A stretch of 64,000 nt of DNA from JAIOZK01 sp964468645 (GTDB lineage: Bacteria > Bacteroidota > Bacteroidia > Bacteroidales > JAIOZK01), in assembly GCA_964468645.1 (NCBI GenBank), contig CAYXUU010000009.1:1-64000 (forward strand), in the 5' to 3' direction. The notes under the pieces were generated by a model. It did not search any database. It was not told the origin of the DNA and saw only the letters and a program-made list of their open reading frames with translations. Below are positions 23,119 through 30,324 of this stretch, one piece after another. How positions within the stretch are numbered: the first letter of the stretch is position 1; each line of letters opens with the position of its first letter. The position numbers were made by a program, and so were the translations under genes.

Positions 23119-25362
23119 ATGAAGACACGAAGAGATTTTATCAGGATATCTGCTCTTGGATTAGGAGGGGCAGCATATGCTGCAAACACTTTTAGCTGGG
23201 CTAAGGGTGCATCGATGTTACAGGATGCAGCAGGTGGCAGCAGTCTTCCCAAGCTAACCAGATATCCTACATACTGTGAAGTATGTTTCTGGAAATGCGC
23301 CGGATGGACCTATCTGGATGGGAAGGGTAAAATTAAAAAGATAGAAGGAAACGATGATGACCCGCATTGTAACGGCCGCTTATGCCCGAGAGGTACCGGT
23401 GGTATAGGAATGTATAATGATAACGACCGGTTGAGAAGACCTTTGATCAGAGTGGGAGAAAGGGGAGGGCAAACTTTCAGGGAAGCTTCATGGGAAGAAG
23501 CCCTTGACCTGGTTGCCAAAAAGATGAAGGTGATCGCTGATAAGTATGGCCCTGAAAGTATGGCACTTTTTAATCATGGGTCATCAGGGCATTATTTTGG
23601 TCATTTACTCAAGGCATATGGTTCTTCAAATATTACAGCACCTTCTTATGCCCAGTGCCGCGGACCAAGAGAGGTAGGATGGCAGGCTACTTACGGTGTC
23701 GGATTAGGTTCACCTGAACCAACCGATATCAGGGATACCAGATGCCTGGTATTAATAGGTTCGCACCTTGGCGAAAATATGCATAATGGCCAGGTTCAGG
23801 AAATGGCTGATGCCATAGATAATAAGGCAACAATTATAACTGTTGATCCGAGGTTTTCAACAGTAGCCAGCAAATCAAAATACTGGTTACCTATTAAGCC
23901 TGCCACCGACCTGGCATTACTCCTTGCATGGATACATGTGATCATCAACGAAAAATTGTACGACAGAGACTATGTTGAACAGTATACTTATGGATTTGAC
24001 CTGCTGAAGAATCATGTTGAAAAGATGACACCGGAGTGGGCATATGGTATCACAACCATTAAACCTGAGCTTATTCGTAAATCAGCAAGGGCGATGGCCG
24101 ATGCCTCGCCATCTGTTATCATCCATCCGGGAAGGCATGTAACATGGTATGGAGATGATACTCAACGAACCAGGGCCATTGCCATTCTAAATGCATTGCT
24201 TGGATCATGGGGTAGAAGAGGAGGATTTTATTTTAAAGAGAGCATCTCAGTGCCTCATTATCATCATCCTGAATACCCAAAACCAAAATGGTCATGGAAA
24301 GATACCCTGCATGGAAAATATCCTCTGGCCGGGCTGTCTATTTCCAATAGCTTTCTCGAGGCATCACTTCCTGATGAAAAAGAAAACAGGATACATGCCT
24401 GGATGGTATCGGGCACCAACCTTCCACTGACAATGCCTGATAAGCCATTATTGATGAAGGCTATACAGGCAGTTGATTTTATTGCAGTAGTAGATACCAT
24501 GCCCATGGAGATCACCGGTTGGGCCGATGTGATCCTTCCGGAATGTACTTATCTTGAAAGGTATGATGATCTGAGAACTTCACCAAACAGGGAGCCGTTT
24601 ATCGCACTGAGGATGCCTGCTGCAGAACCAATGTACGAAACCAAGCCTGCCTGGTGGATGGCAAAGCAGATTGGTGAACGTCTTGGCCTGGGTGATTTTT
24701 TCGATTATGAAGATTATACCGAAGTCCTCGACTGGCAGTTGCAGAAGATGGGAACTTCGCTCGAAGAAATGCAGAAGATTGGCGTTAAAAAATATGAAAG
24801 ACAATCAGGAAGCCTTTATTTGTTCAAAGGGGAAGATTTCACTTTCAATACCAATACCGGAAAAATTGAATTGTATTCTTCAGAAATGGCGAACAATGGC
24901 TTTGATCCCATGCCCGTTTTCACAAAACATCCAGAACCACCATCTGGTTTTTACAGATTGATATATGGAAGAACACCCGCACACACATTCAGTCGTACGA
25001 TCAACAATCCTAACTTGTTTGAACTCAAAGATGAAAACCTTTTATGGATTAACCCGAAAGTTGCTGATATCTGGGGATTGCAAAAAGGACAAAACGTATG
25101 GTTGAAAAACCAGGATGGTGTGGTTACTAAATTCCCGATTAAAGTGAGGGTAACGGAACGGATAAGATGGGACTCGGTTTATATGGTCCATGGCTTCGGA
25201 CATGCTAATAAAAAACTCCAGAGAGCATATGGAAGAGGTGCCAGTGATTCGGAAATGATCACCAGGGTCATGATAGATCCGGCAATGGGAGGTACAGGCA
25301 TGCGTGGAAATTTTGTAACCTTTCTTACTGAAGAACCAATAATGGAGGAGAATAAGTCATGA
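23119..25362 (+). CDS. Molybdopterin oxidoreductase, polysulfide/thiosulfate reductase type (catalytic subunit)
   Basis: A 747-residue periplasmic enzyme of the DMSO-reductase superfamily. The N-terminus is a Tat signal (T-R-R-D-F-I-R, then a small-residue hydrophobic stretch to about 30). A [4Fe-4S] site follows (C53-x2-C56-x3-C60 ... C89-P-R-G), then bis-MGD binding domains. C180 in S-Y-A-Q-C-R-G-P-R-E is the likely Mo ligand, as in PsrA/PhsA. The C-terminal dinucleotide domain begins near 610 (I-Y-G-R-T-P-A-H-T). With the next two genes it forms a Psr/Phs-like complex reducing, or in reverse oxidising, polysulfide, thiosulfate or related sulfur compounds. The substrate cannot be fixed from sequence; tetrathionate, sulfite and arsenic enzymes share this architecture. 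It is the first gene of the operon and overlaps the next by four bases. Confidence 0.85.
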   Translation: MKTRRDFIRISALGLGGAAYAANTFSWAKGASMLQDAAGGSSLPKLTRYPTYCEVCFWKCAGWTYLDGKGKIKKIEGNDDDPHCNGRLCPRGTGGIGMYNDNDRLRRPLIRVGERGGQTFREASWEEALDLVAKKMKVIADKYGPESMALFNHGSSGHYFGHLLKAYGSSNITAPSYAQCRGPREVGWQATYGVGLGSPEPTDIRDTRCLVLIGSHLGENMHNGQVQEMADAIDNKATIITVDPRFSTVASKSKYWLPIKPATDLALLLAWIHVIINEKLYDRDYVEQYTYGFDLLKNHVEKMTPEWAYGITTIKPELIRKSARAMADASPSVIIHPGRHVTWYGDDTQRTRAIAILNALLGSWGRRGGFYFKESISVPHYHHPEYPKPKWSWKDTLHGKYPLAGLSISNSFLEASLPDEKENRIHAWMVSGTNLPLTMPDKPLLMKAIQAVDFIAVVDTMPMEITGWADVILPECTYLERYDDLRTSPNREPFIALRMPAAEPMYETKPAWWMAKQIGERLGLGDFFDYEDYTEVLDWQLQKMGTSLEEMQKIGVKKYERQSGSLYLFKGEDFTFNTNTGKIELYSSEMANNGFDPMPVFTKHPEPPSGFYRLIYGRTPAHTFSRTINNPNLFELKDENLLWINPKVADIWGLQKGQNVWLKNQDGVVTKFPIKVRVTERIRWDSVYMVHGFGHANKKLQRAYGRGASDSEMITRVMIDPAMGGTGMRGNFVTFLTEEPIMEENKS

Positions 25363-25892
25363 GGTATGCAATGGTAATTGATACAAAAAAATGTGTTGGT
25401 TGCAGCGATTGTGTCGTAGCCTGCCAGACAGAGAATGATGTACCTATAGGTTATTGTCGTGACTGGGTTGTTGAAAATGTTAGTGGTACATACCCGAGTG
25501 TTGAACTCGAGATTCGTTCTGAGAGATGTAATCATTGTGACAACTCACCCTGTGTCAGATGTTGCCCAACGGGTGCCAGTCATATTGTTGAGGGTGGAAT
25601 TGTGCTGGTAACCCACAATGAATGTATTGGTTGTGGTGCCTGCATTGAGTCATGTCCTTATGATGCCAGGTATTCCCATCCGGAAGGTTATGTTGATAAA
25701 TGTACCTTCTGCAAACATCGTGTTGACCTTGGGGAACAACCTGCATGTGTAGCGGTATGCCCGACCAAGTGTATGTATTTTGGTGACCTTGATGACCCCA
25801 GAAGTGATGCTTCCATCGCATTGAAAAACAGAAATTATAAAGTACTTGCTCCTGAAGCAGGAACAAAACCACAAATATTTTATTTGATATAG
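25359..25892 (+). CDS. Four-cluster ferredoxin subunit of the Mo-oxidoreductase
   Basis: A 177-residue electron-transfer subunit (PsrB/PhsB/DmsB-like) with four cysteine groups for four [4Fe-4S] clusters: C-V-G-C-S-D-C-x3-C near residue 12, C-N-H-C-x4-C-x3-C-P near 52, C-I-G-C-G-A-C-x3-C-P near 88, and C-T-F-C ... C-x3-C-P-T near 107-130. It has no signal peptide and would be co-exported with the Tat-targeted catalytic subunit. The ATG overlaps the catalytic gene's stop (ATGA). It passes electrons between the Mo site and the NrfD membrane subunit encoded 16 bases downstream. Confidence 0.92.
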   Translation: MRYAMVIDTKKCVGCSDCVVACQTENDVPIGYCRDWVVENVSGTYPSVELEIRSERCNHCDNSPCVRCCPTGASHIVEGGIVLVTHNECIGCGACIESCPYDARYSHPEGYVDKCTFCKHRVDLGEQPACVAVCPTKCMYFGDLDDPRSDASIALKNRNYKVLAPEAGTKPQIFYLI

Positions 25893-25908
25893 TTAAAAAG
25901 AACTTTGC

Positions 25909-26850
25909 ATGAAAGAAGAATTAATCATCAGTGGAAGAGCGAATCCCGGAATTGACCCCTATCTGGAGATATGGCACTGGCAGATCCCGATATATCTGTT
26001 CCTGGGTGGCCTGGCAGCCGGAATATTATTTTTTGCAGCCCTGTACACCATACTTGGTAAAGAAGAAGAAATGCCCACAACAGTAAAATGGGCAACCTTT
26101 CTCGTTCCAGGGGCGCTGGTTATTGGTCTGTTGTGTTTGTTCCTCGACCTGAAACACAAAATGTTTTTCTGGCAGTTATATACTACCGTACGTTTTGAGT
26201 CTCCAATGTCGTGGGGTGCCTGGGTTTTAATGTTCATTACCCCGTTGTCATTTCTATGGGCTGCCAGTTATATGAAAGAGGCTATACCCGACTGGAAATG
26301 GAAATTTAAATTTGTGGATTCAATCATGGATTGGTTCATTACGAACAGGAAAGGAATCGCCTGGTTGATGATCACCCTTGCTATTATACTGGGTATCTAT
26401 ACCGGGATATTATTATCGGCGTTTAATGCCAGGCCATTATGGAATACATCTATTCTTGGGCCTTTGTTCCTGGTTTCAGGGATGTCAACAGGAGTTGCCA
26501 CTATTATGTGGATGTCGAAAAATAAACAGGAAAAAATGATCCTCGGGCGTATTGATCTCTTGCTGATCGTCATAGAATTGTTCTTCATAACACACCTGTT
26601 TATGGGATTCCTGGCCAGTTCGGAAGTTCAGATTGAAGCAGCTCAATTATTTCTGGGAGGACAATTTACGGTCTCTTTCTGGGTATTTGTAATCGTTCTC
26701 GGACTGATATTCCCTGCTATTCTAGAGATCCTTGAACTTAAAGGATTTCATATTCCTATTTCTATACCGGCTTTTCTCATTTTGTTCGGTGGACTGGTAT
26801 TCAGGTTTATTATGGTTGAAGCCGGGCAAATAACCAGGTATCTGTATTAA
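25909..26850 (+). CDS. nrfD: NrfD/PsrC-type quinone-interacting membrane subunit
   Basis: A 313-residue integral membrane protein with about eight helices, an N-terminal W-H-W-Q-I-P-I-Y-L-F-L-G-G-L-A-A-G near residue 23 and F-E-S-P-M-S-W-G-A-W near residue 97, both typical of the NrfD/PsrC family. NrfD subunits exchange electrons between quinone in the membrane and the Fe-S subunit, without haem. It is third in the operon, 16 bases after the ferredoxin subunit and 17 bases before the first YeeE/YedE half. It belongs to the same complex as the two preceding genes. Confidence 0.9.
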   Translation: MKEELIISGRANPGIDPYLEIWHWQIPIYLFLGGLAAGILFFAALYTILGKEEEMPTTVKWATFLVPGALVIGLLCLFLDLKHKMFFWQLYTTVRFESPMSWGAWVLMFITPLSFLWAASYMKEAIPDWKWKFKFVDSIMDWFITNRKGIAWLMITLAIILGIYTGILLSAFNARPLWNTSILGPLFLVSGMSTGVATIMWMSKNKQEKMILGRIDLLLIVIELFFITHLFMGFLASSEVQIEAAQLFLGGQFTVSFWVFVIVLGLIFPAILEILELKGFHIPISIPAFLILFGGLVFRFIMVEAGQITRYLY

Positions 26851-26867
26851 AATTAAAATTTCGTAAA

Positions 26868-27398
26868 ATGAATAATAATAAAACCGATAGATCAAAAAGG
26901 TATTTGAACCCATACCTGGGCGGAGTGCTACTGGGATTGGTACTTCTTATTACCTTTTACATTACCGGAAGGGGGCTGGGTGCAAGTGGAGCAATAAAAA
27001 GTTCAGTTGTAACTGCAGTTAGTTCTGTTTCTGAAACCTATGCTGAAGAGTCTGAATATTACAGCCAGTTCATCAGCGATGATAAGAATCCATTACAGAA
27101 CTGGCTGGTTTTTGAAATGATCGGTGTATTCTTTGGTGCTATTTTGTCGGGTGCCCTGGCAGGAAGACTCAGATGGAAGACCGAGCATTCTCCGAGAATA
27201 ACCTCTAAAACAAGACTGGGGATGGCATTGCTTGGTGGCCTGTTTTTTGGATTTGGCTCACAGCTCGGAAGAGGTTGTACCAGCGGCGCTGCCCTAACAG
27301 GTATGGCATCATTATCAACCGCAGGATTTGTTACCATGCTTGCCATTTTTGGATCGGCATATGCCTTTGCTTACTTTTTTAGAAAATTCTGGATATAA
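26868..27398 (+). CDS. YeeE/YedE-type sulfur transporter, first half
   Basis: A 176-residue membrane protein with about four helices and the signature G-R-G-C-T-S-G-A-A-L near residue 138, where the cysteine is the conserved sulfur-relay residue of YeeE/YedE (TsuA-like) transporters. Canonical TsuA is a single protein of about 330-350 residues; here the fold is split between this and the next gene, a known arrangement. TsuA imports thiosulfate. A large non-helical insert (about residues 45-75) faces one side. It is in an operon with the Mo-oxidoreductase, implying shared sulfur substrate handling (inference). Confidence 0.85.
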   Translation: MNNNKTDRSKRYLNPYLGGVLLGLVLLITFYITGRGLGASGAIKSSVVTAVSSVSETYAEESEYYSQFISDDKNPLQNWLVFEMIGVFFGAILSGALAGRLRWKTEHSPRITSKTRLGMALLGGLFFGFGSQLGRGCTSGAALTGMASLSTAGFVTMLAIFGSAYAFAYFFRKFWI

Positions 27399-27416
27399 CT
27401 TAATTGGAAATTAAAA

Positions 27417-28007
27417 ATGGGACCATTAATACCAAACGAATTAATAAATCCTCAATGGAATTTTGTCATCGCTTTGATCATAGGTATGGCATTTGGGTTT
27501 GTTCTTGAAGCATCGGGATTTTCTTCATCCAGGAAGCTCGTCGGTGTATTCTATGGATATGATTTTGTAGTACTGAAAGTATTTATGACTGCTGCTACAA
27601 CTGCAATGATTGGCCTATTCTATTTTAACTATATGGGCTGGATAGATATGAGTATGATTTATATCAACCCAACCTTTTTATATGCTGCTATTGTTGGTGG
27701 TGCAATTATGGGGCTGGGTTTTATAATCGGTGGTTTTTGCCCTGGAACCAGTACCTGTGCTGCTGCTATCGGCAAAATTGATGCATGGGTATATATGATA
27801 GGAATGTTTATCGGAATATTCATTTTTGCTCAGGGATACCCCTTGATAGAAGGGCTGTACAAAAAAGCTGATCTCGGTGATGTCAGGGTGTTTGAGTCAT
27901 TAGGCGTTACTGAAAACCTGATGATTTTTGCAATGATCATCATAACACTGGGATCCTTCTTCGTAGCATATTTGGTGAAGAGAAAAGTAAAACCCGTAGA
28001 TTATTAA
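27417..28007 (+). CDS. YeeE/YedE-type sulfur transporter, second half
   Basis: A 196-residue membrane protein with about five helices. It has F-G-F-V-L-E-A-S-G-F-S-S-S near residue 21 and G-G-F-C-P-G-T-S-T-C-A-A-A near residue 101, with the family's conserved cysteines. It complements the preceding 176-residue protein to give a complete YeeE/YedE transporter. It begins 18 bases after the first half and ends 4 bases before the first EGGC-tailed rhodanese. The tight spacing suggests that the transporter hands sulfur to, or takes it from, the two anchored proteins that follow; that is inference. Confidence 0.87.
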   Translation: MGPLIPNELINPQWNFVIALIIGMAFGFVLEASGFSSSRKLVGVFYGYDFVVLKVFMTAATTAMIGLFYFNYMGWIDMSMIYINPTFLYAAIVGGAIMGLGFIIGGFCPGTSTCAAAIGKIDAWVYMIGMFIGIFIFAQGYPLIEGLYKKADLGDVRVFESLGVTENLMIFAMIIITLGSFFVAYLVKRKVKPVDY

Positions 28008-28011
28008 TATT

Positions 28012-28632
28012 ATGAAGATGAGAAAAACATATTGGGTATCAATAAGTATAGTTTTATTACTGGGTATCGGTGTATTGATCCTTCCTGAAAGATCATATGA
28101 AGAAGAAATAAGCGCTGATAAGATTCTTGCAGAAATTACCGATGGGACCAGATTTTACAGTACTGATGATGTTGCAACAATGATCATTGACCAGGATCCT
28201 TCATTCATCCTGGTGGACGTGAGATCGATGTATGATTTTGTAGATTTCGGATTACCCGGTGCAATCAATATACCATTTGATGAAATGCTATTACCGGATT
28301 GGGATGATTATTTTGGCCAGAATGCTCAAAAATTGATTTTCTATTCAAATGGAAGTGTACTTGCTGAAAAAGCCTGGCTATTAGCTCAGCGGCTCGGGTA
28401 TGATAATACCTATATCATGAAAGGTGGCTTGAACTGCTGGATAGAAGATATTATCCGTCCGACACCACCACCTGAAACTGCTTCAGAGGAAAGGTTTAAT
28501 CAATATCAATTCAGATTGGGAGCCAGCAGGTATTTCGGTGGAGGTGGTGAAGATGTCCAGACGGAAATACAGGGAGAGCCGGTTATTTTCCAGAGAAAAC
28601 AGAAAAAAACAGTAGTAGAAGGAGGTTGCTAA
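28012..28632 (+). CDS. Membrane-anchored rhodanese-fold protein lacking catalytic Cys, C-terminal EGGC tail
   Basis: A 206-residue protein: N-terminal transmembrane anchor (about 7-24), a linker, and one rhodanese domain (about 50-145) with L-V-D-V-R-S-M-Y-D-F and G-A-I-N-I-P-F. At the active-loop cysteine position the sequence is F-Y-S112-N-G-S, so the catalytic cysteine is serine. The domain is followed by a flexible Pro/Gly-rich region and the tail K-K-T-V-V-E-G-G-C206, where the only cysteine at the loop-competent end is the last residue. The next gene's protein has the same tail. SoxY (G-G-C-G-G) and DsrC carry sulfur on C-terminal cysteine arms; by analogy this may be a sulfur carrier on an arm. 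This is a new-looking combination. Confidence 0.75.
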   Translation: MKMRKTYWVSISIVLLLGIGVLILPERSYEEEISADKILAEITDGTRFYSTDDVATMIIDQDPSFILVDVRSMYDFVDFGLPGAINIPFDEMLLPDWDDYFGQNAQKLIFYSNGSVLAEKAWLLAQRLGYDNTYIMKGGLNCWIEDIIRPTPPPETASEERFNQYQFRLGASRYFGGGGEDVQTEIQGEPVIFQRKQKKTVVEGGC

Positions 28633-28634
28633 CG

Positions 28635-29279
28635 ATGGAAAAGTTTAAAGATAAGAAGTCTGTAAGAAACCTGACAATAATTGCCATTGTCTTTATATTG
28701 ATCATTATTGTTGGTATGATCTCTCTGAGAAAACCGGAGTATATTTATAAACTTACACCGGAAGAAACTCTTGAAGTAGCGTTGACCATGGAAGAAGAAA
28801 TCCTTCCGGAAGAAGTTGCTGATATTGTTATGTGGGAAGATTCCAACTATCGGATTGTAGATTTAAGAAGTCCTCATGAATTTATCATTGGCCATATAGA
28901 AGGTGCTATTAATATTCCATTTCAGGGATTGCTGGAGGAGGGGAATCTCAAAATTTTCAATCCAAAAGACTCGATAATAACAATAATCTATGGAAAGGAT
29001 CAGCTTCAGGCTGTGGGGCCATACCTGATTCTTCGGCAACTGGGATATGACAGAATCCTTGTAATGCTTGGCGGTTATGATTATTATTCAACACATTCGC
29101 TTGATCTCTATGATATGCCTGAATTTCCCGAGTATCTGAATGAAGAGCCCAGGTATAATTATTATGAGATCATTGAAGAAACTGCAGGAAGTGATATTAC
29201 ATCGCCACAAAGCGGTCAGCCAGAAGTAATTATCCCAACAAGAAAGGTTAAAAAAGATGTGGTAGAGGGTGGATGTTAA
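28635..29279 (+). CDS. Second anchored rhodanese-fold protein lacking catalytic Cys, same EGGC tail
   Basis: A protein of about 214 residues: N-terminal anchor (about 12-29), linker and a rhodanese domain (about 55-150) with I-V-D-L-R-S-P-H-E-F and G-A-I-N-I-P-F. The loop reads I-I-Y-G120-K-D, so the catalytic cysteine is glycine. The tail is K-K-D-V-V-E-G-G-C214. I choose the ATG at 28635; an in-frame TTG at 28626 would overlap the previous gene. The Shine-Dalgarno-like AAGGAGG that precedes it is part of the codons for the E-G-G of the first tail, a compact overlap of coding and translation signals. It ends the operon before a strong terminator. Shared anchor and tail but different loop residues suggest a heterodimer or paralogous pair. 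Confidence 0.75.
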   Translation: MEKFKDKKSVRNLTIIAIVFILIIIVGMISLRKPEYIYKLTPEETLEVALTMEEEILPEEVADIVMWEDSNYRIVDLRSPHEFIIGHIEGAINIPFQGLLEEGNLKIFNPKDSIITIIYGKDQLQAVGPYLILRQLGYDRILVMLGGYDYYSTHSLDLYDMPEFPEYLNEEPRYNYYEIIEETAGSDITSPQSGQPEVIIPTRKVKKDVVEGGC

Positions 29280-29308
29280 TACCTGAAATATTATTGTTTT
29301 ATATCCTT

Positions 29309-29340
29309 ACCTCTTCATTGTGAAGAGGTTTTTTTATTTT
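29309..29340 (+). terminator. Intrinsic terminator of the sulfur operon
   Basis: ACCTCTTCA pairs perfectly with TGAAGAGGT around a three-base loop and is followed by a run of eight T. It ends the operon that starts at 23119, 30 bases after the last stop codon. Confidence 0.9.
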
Positions 29341-29365
29341 TGAACTTTATAATAAAGGAGAATAA

Positions 29366-30214
29366 GTGCCGGAGGAAACAACATCAACAAAAAAAAACAA
29401 AGAAAAAGCCCCGGAAAAGGAGATGACTTTTTGGGAGCACCTTGAAGAACTGCGATGGCATATTATCCGTTCTCTTATTGCTATCCTCGTTCTGGCTATT
29501 GTGGCTTTTATCAGCAGGCATTTTATTTTCGATACCATTATCCTTGCCCCTAAAGATTCTGATTTTATTACCAACCGCTTGCTCTGTAAACTTGCTGAAA
29601 TACTTTCGGTTAAAGGATTATGCATCGACAACCTGTCATTAAAGATCATCAATATTAAGATGTCGGGTCAATTTCTGGTGCATATGTATGTGAGCCTTGT
29701 AGCAGGTGTTATTGTAGCATTTCCATATATCATTTATGAGATATGGAGTTTTATCAGGCCGGCATTATATTCGAAAGAAAAAAAATATACCACCGGTGCC
29801 GTGATTGTCAGCTCACTGCTTTTTATCCTGGGGATTTTGTTTGCCTATTTCTTAATCGTTCCGCTTACAATCAATTTTCTTGGCACATACCAGGTTAGTG
29901 ATTTTGTTCAGAATAATGTTTCATTAAACTCCTATATCAGCACTGTGGTTTCGGTAACTTTTGGTGTGGGGCTTGTTTTTGAGCTGCCAATTTTTGTTTA
30001 TTTCTTTACTAAAGTTGGTCTGTTAACACCAAGGTTCATGAAGAAAAACCGGAAATATATGATTGTCATCCTTCTGATCATCTCGGCAATAATAACCCCT
30101 CCCGATGTATTCAGCCAAATCATGGTTGTTATTCCATTGCTTGGGCTTTATGAATTGAGCATTGTGATCTCATCCAGGGTGTATAAAAAGCGAAAGATTG
30201 AAATGGCCGGGTAG
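29366..30214 (+). CDS. tatC: Twin-arginine translocase subunit TatC
   Basis: A 282-residue membrane protein with the TatC hallmark F-W-E-H-L-E-E-L-R near residue 22 and six hydrophobic helices; F-G-V-G-L-V-F-E-L-P near residue 197 is also characteristic. TatC recognises twin-arginine signals and, with TatA, exports folded cofactor-containing proteins. The start is GTG at 29366 with a good Shine-Dalgarno (AAAGGAG) 5 bases upstream. It follows the operon terminator, so it is probably transcribed separately or by read-through. Two likely clients are encoded nearby: the Mo subunit and the Rieske protein. No tatA is seen in the window. Confidence 0.93.
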   Translation: MPEETTSTKKNKEKAPEKEMTFWEHLEELRWHIIRSLIAILVLAIVAFISRHFIFDTIILAPKDSDFITNRLLCKLAEILSVKGLCIDNLSLKIINIKMSGQFLVHMYVSLVAGVIVAFPYIIYEIWSFIRPALYSKEKKYTTGAVIVSSLLFILGILFAYFLIVPLTINFLGTYQVSDFVQNNVSLNSYISTVVSVTFGVGLVFELPIFVYFFTKVGLLTPRFMKKNRKYMIVILLIISAIITPPDVFSQIMVVIPLLGLYELSIVISSRVYKKRKIEMAG

Positions 30215-30322
30215 AAGCCTGGAGCTAGAAGCTGGAAACTAGAAGCCAGAGGTTCGAGATTTGATTTTCCAATATCCAACACTCAATAACCAATATCCTA
30301 CCTCAAGCTTCTAGTTTCCACC
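30215..30322. repeat. Degenerate GAAGCTGGA/CTTCCAG repeat with inverted arms
   Basis: The spacer between tatC and the permease gene begins with gaagcctggagctagaagc and gaaactagaagccag units and ends in the inverse caagcttctagtttcca, with an A/T-rich centre of aatatccaacactcaataacc. It is related to the heptameric repeats at 7878-8040 and 37548-37612. Confidence 0.6.
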
Positions 30323-30324
30323 AT

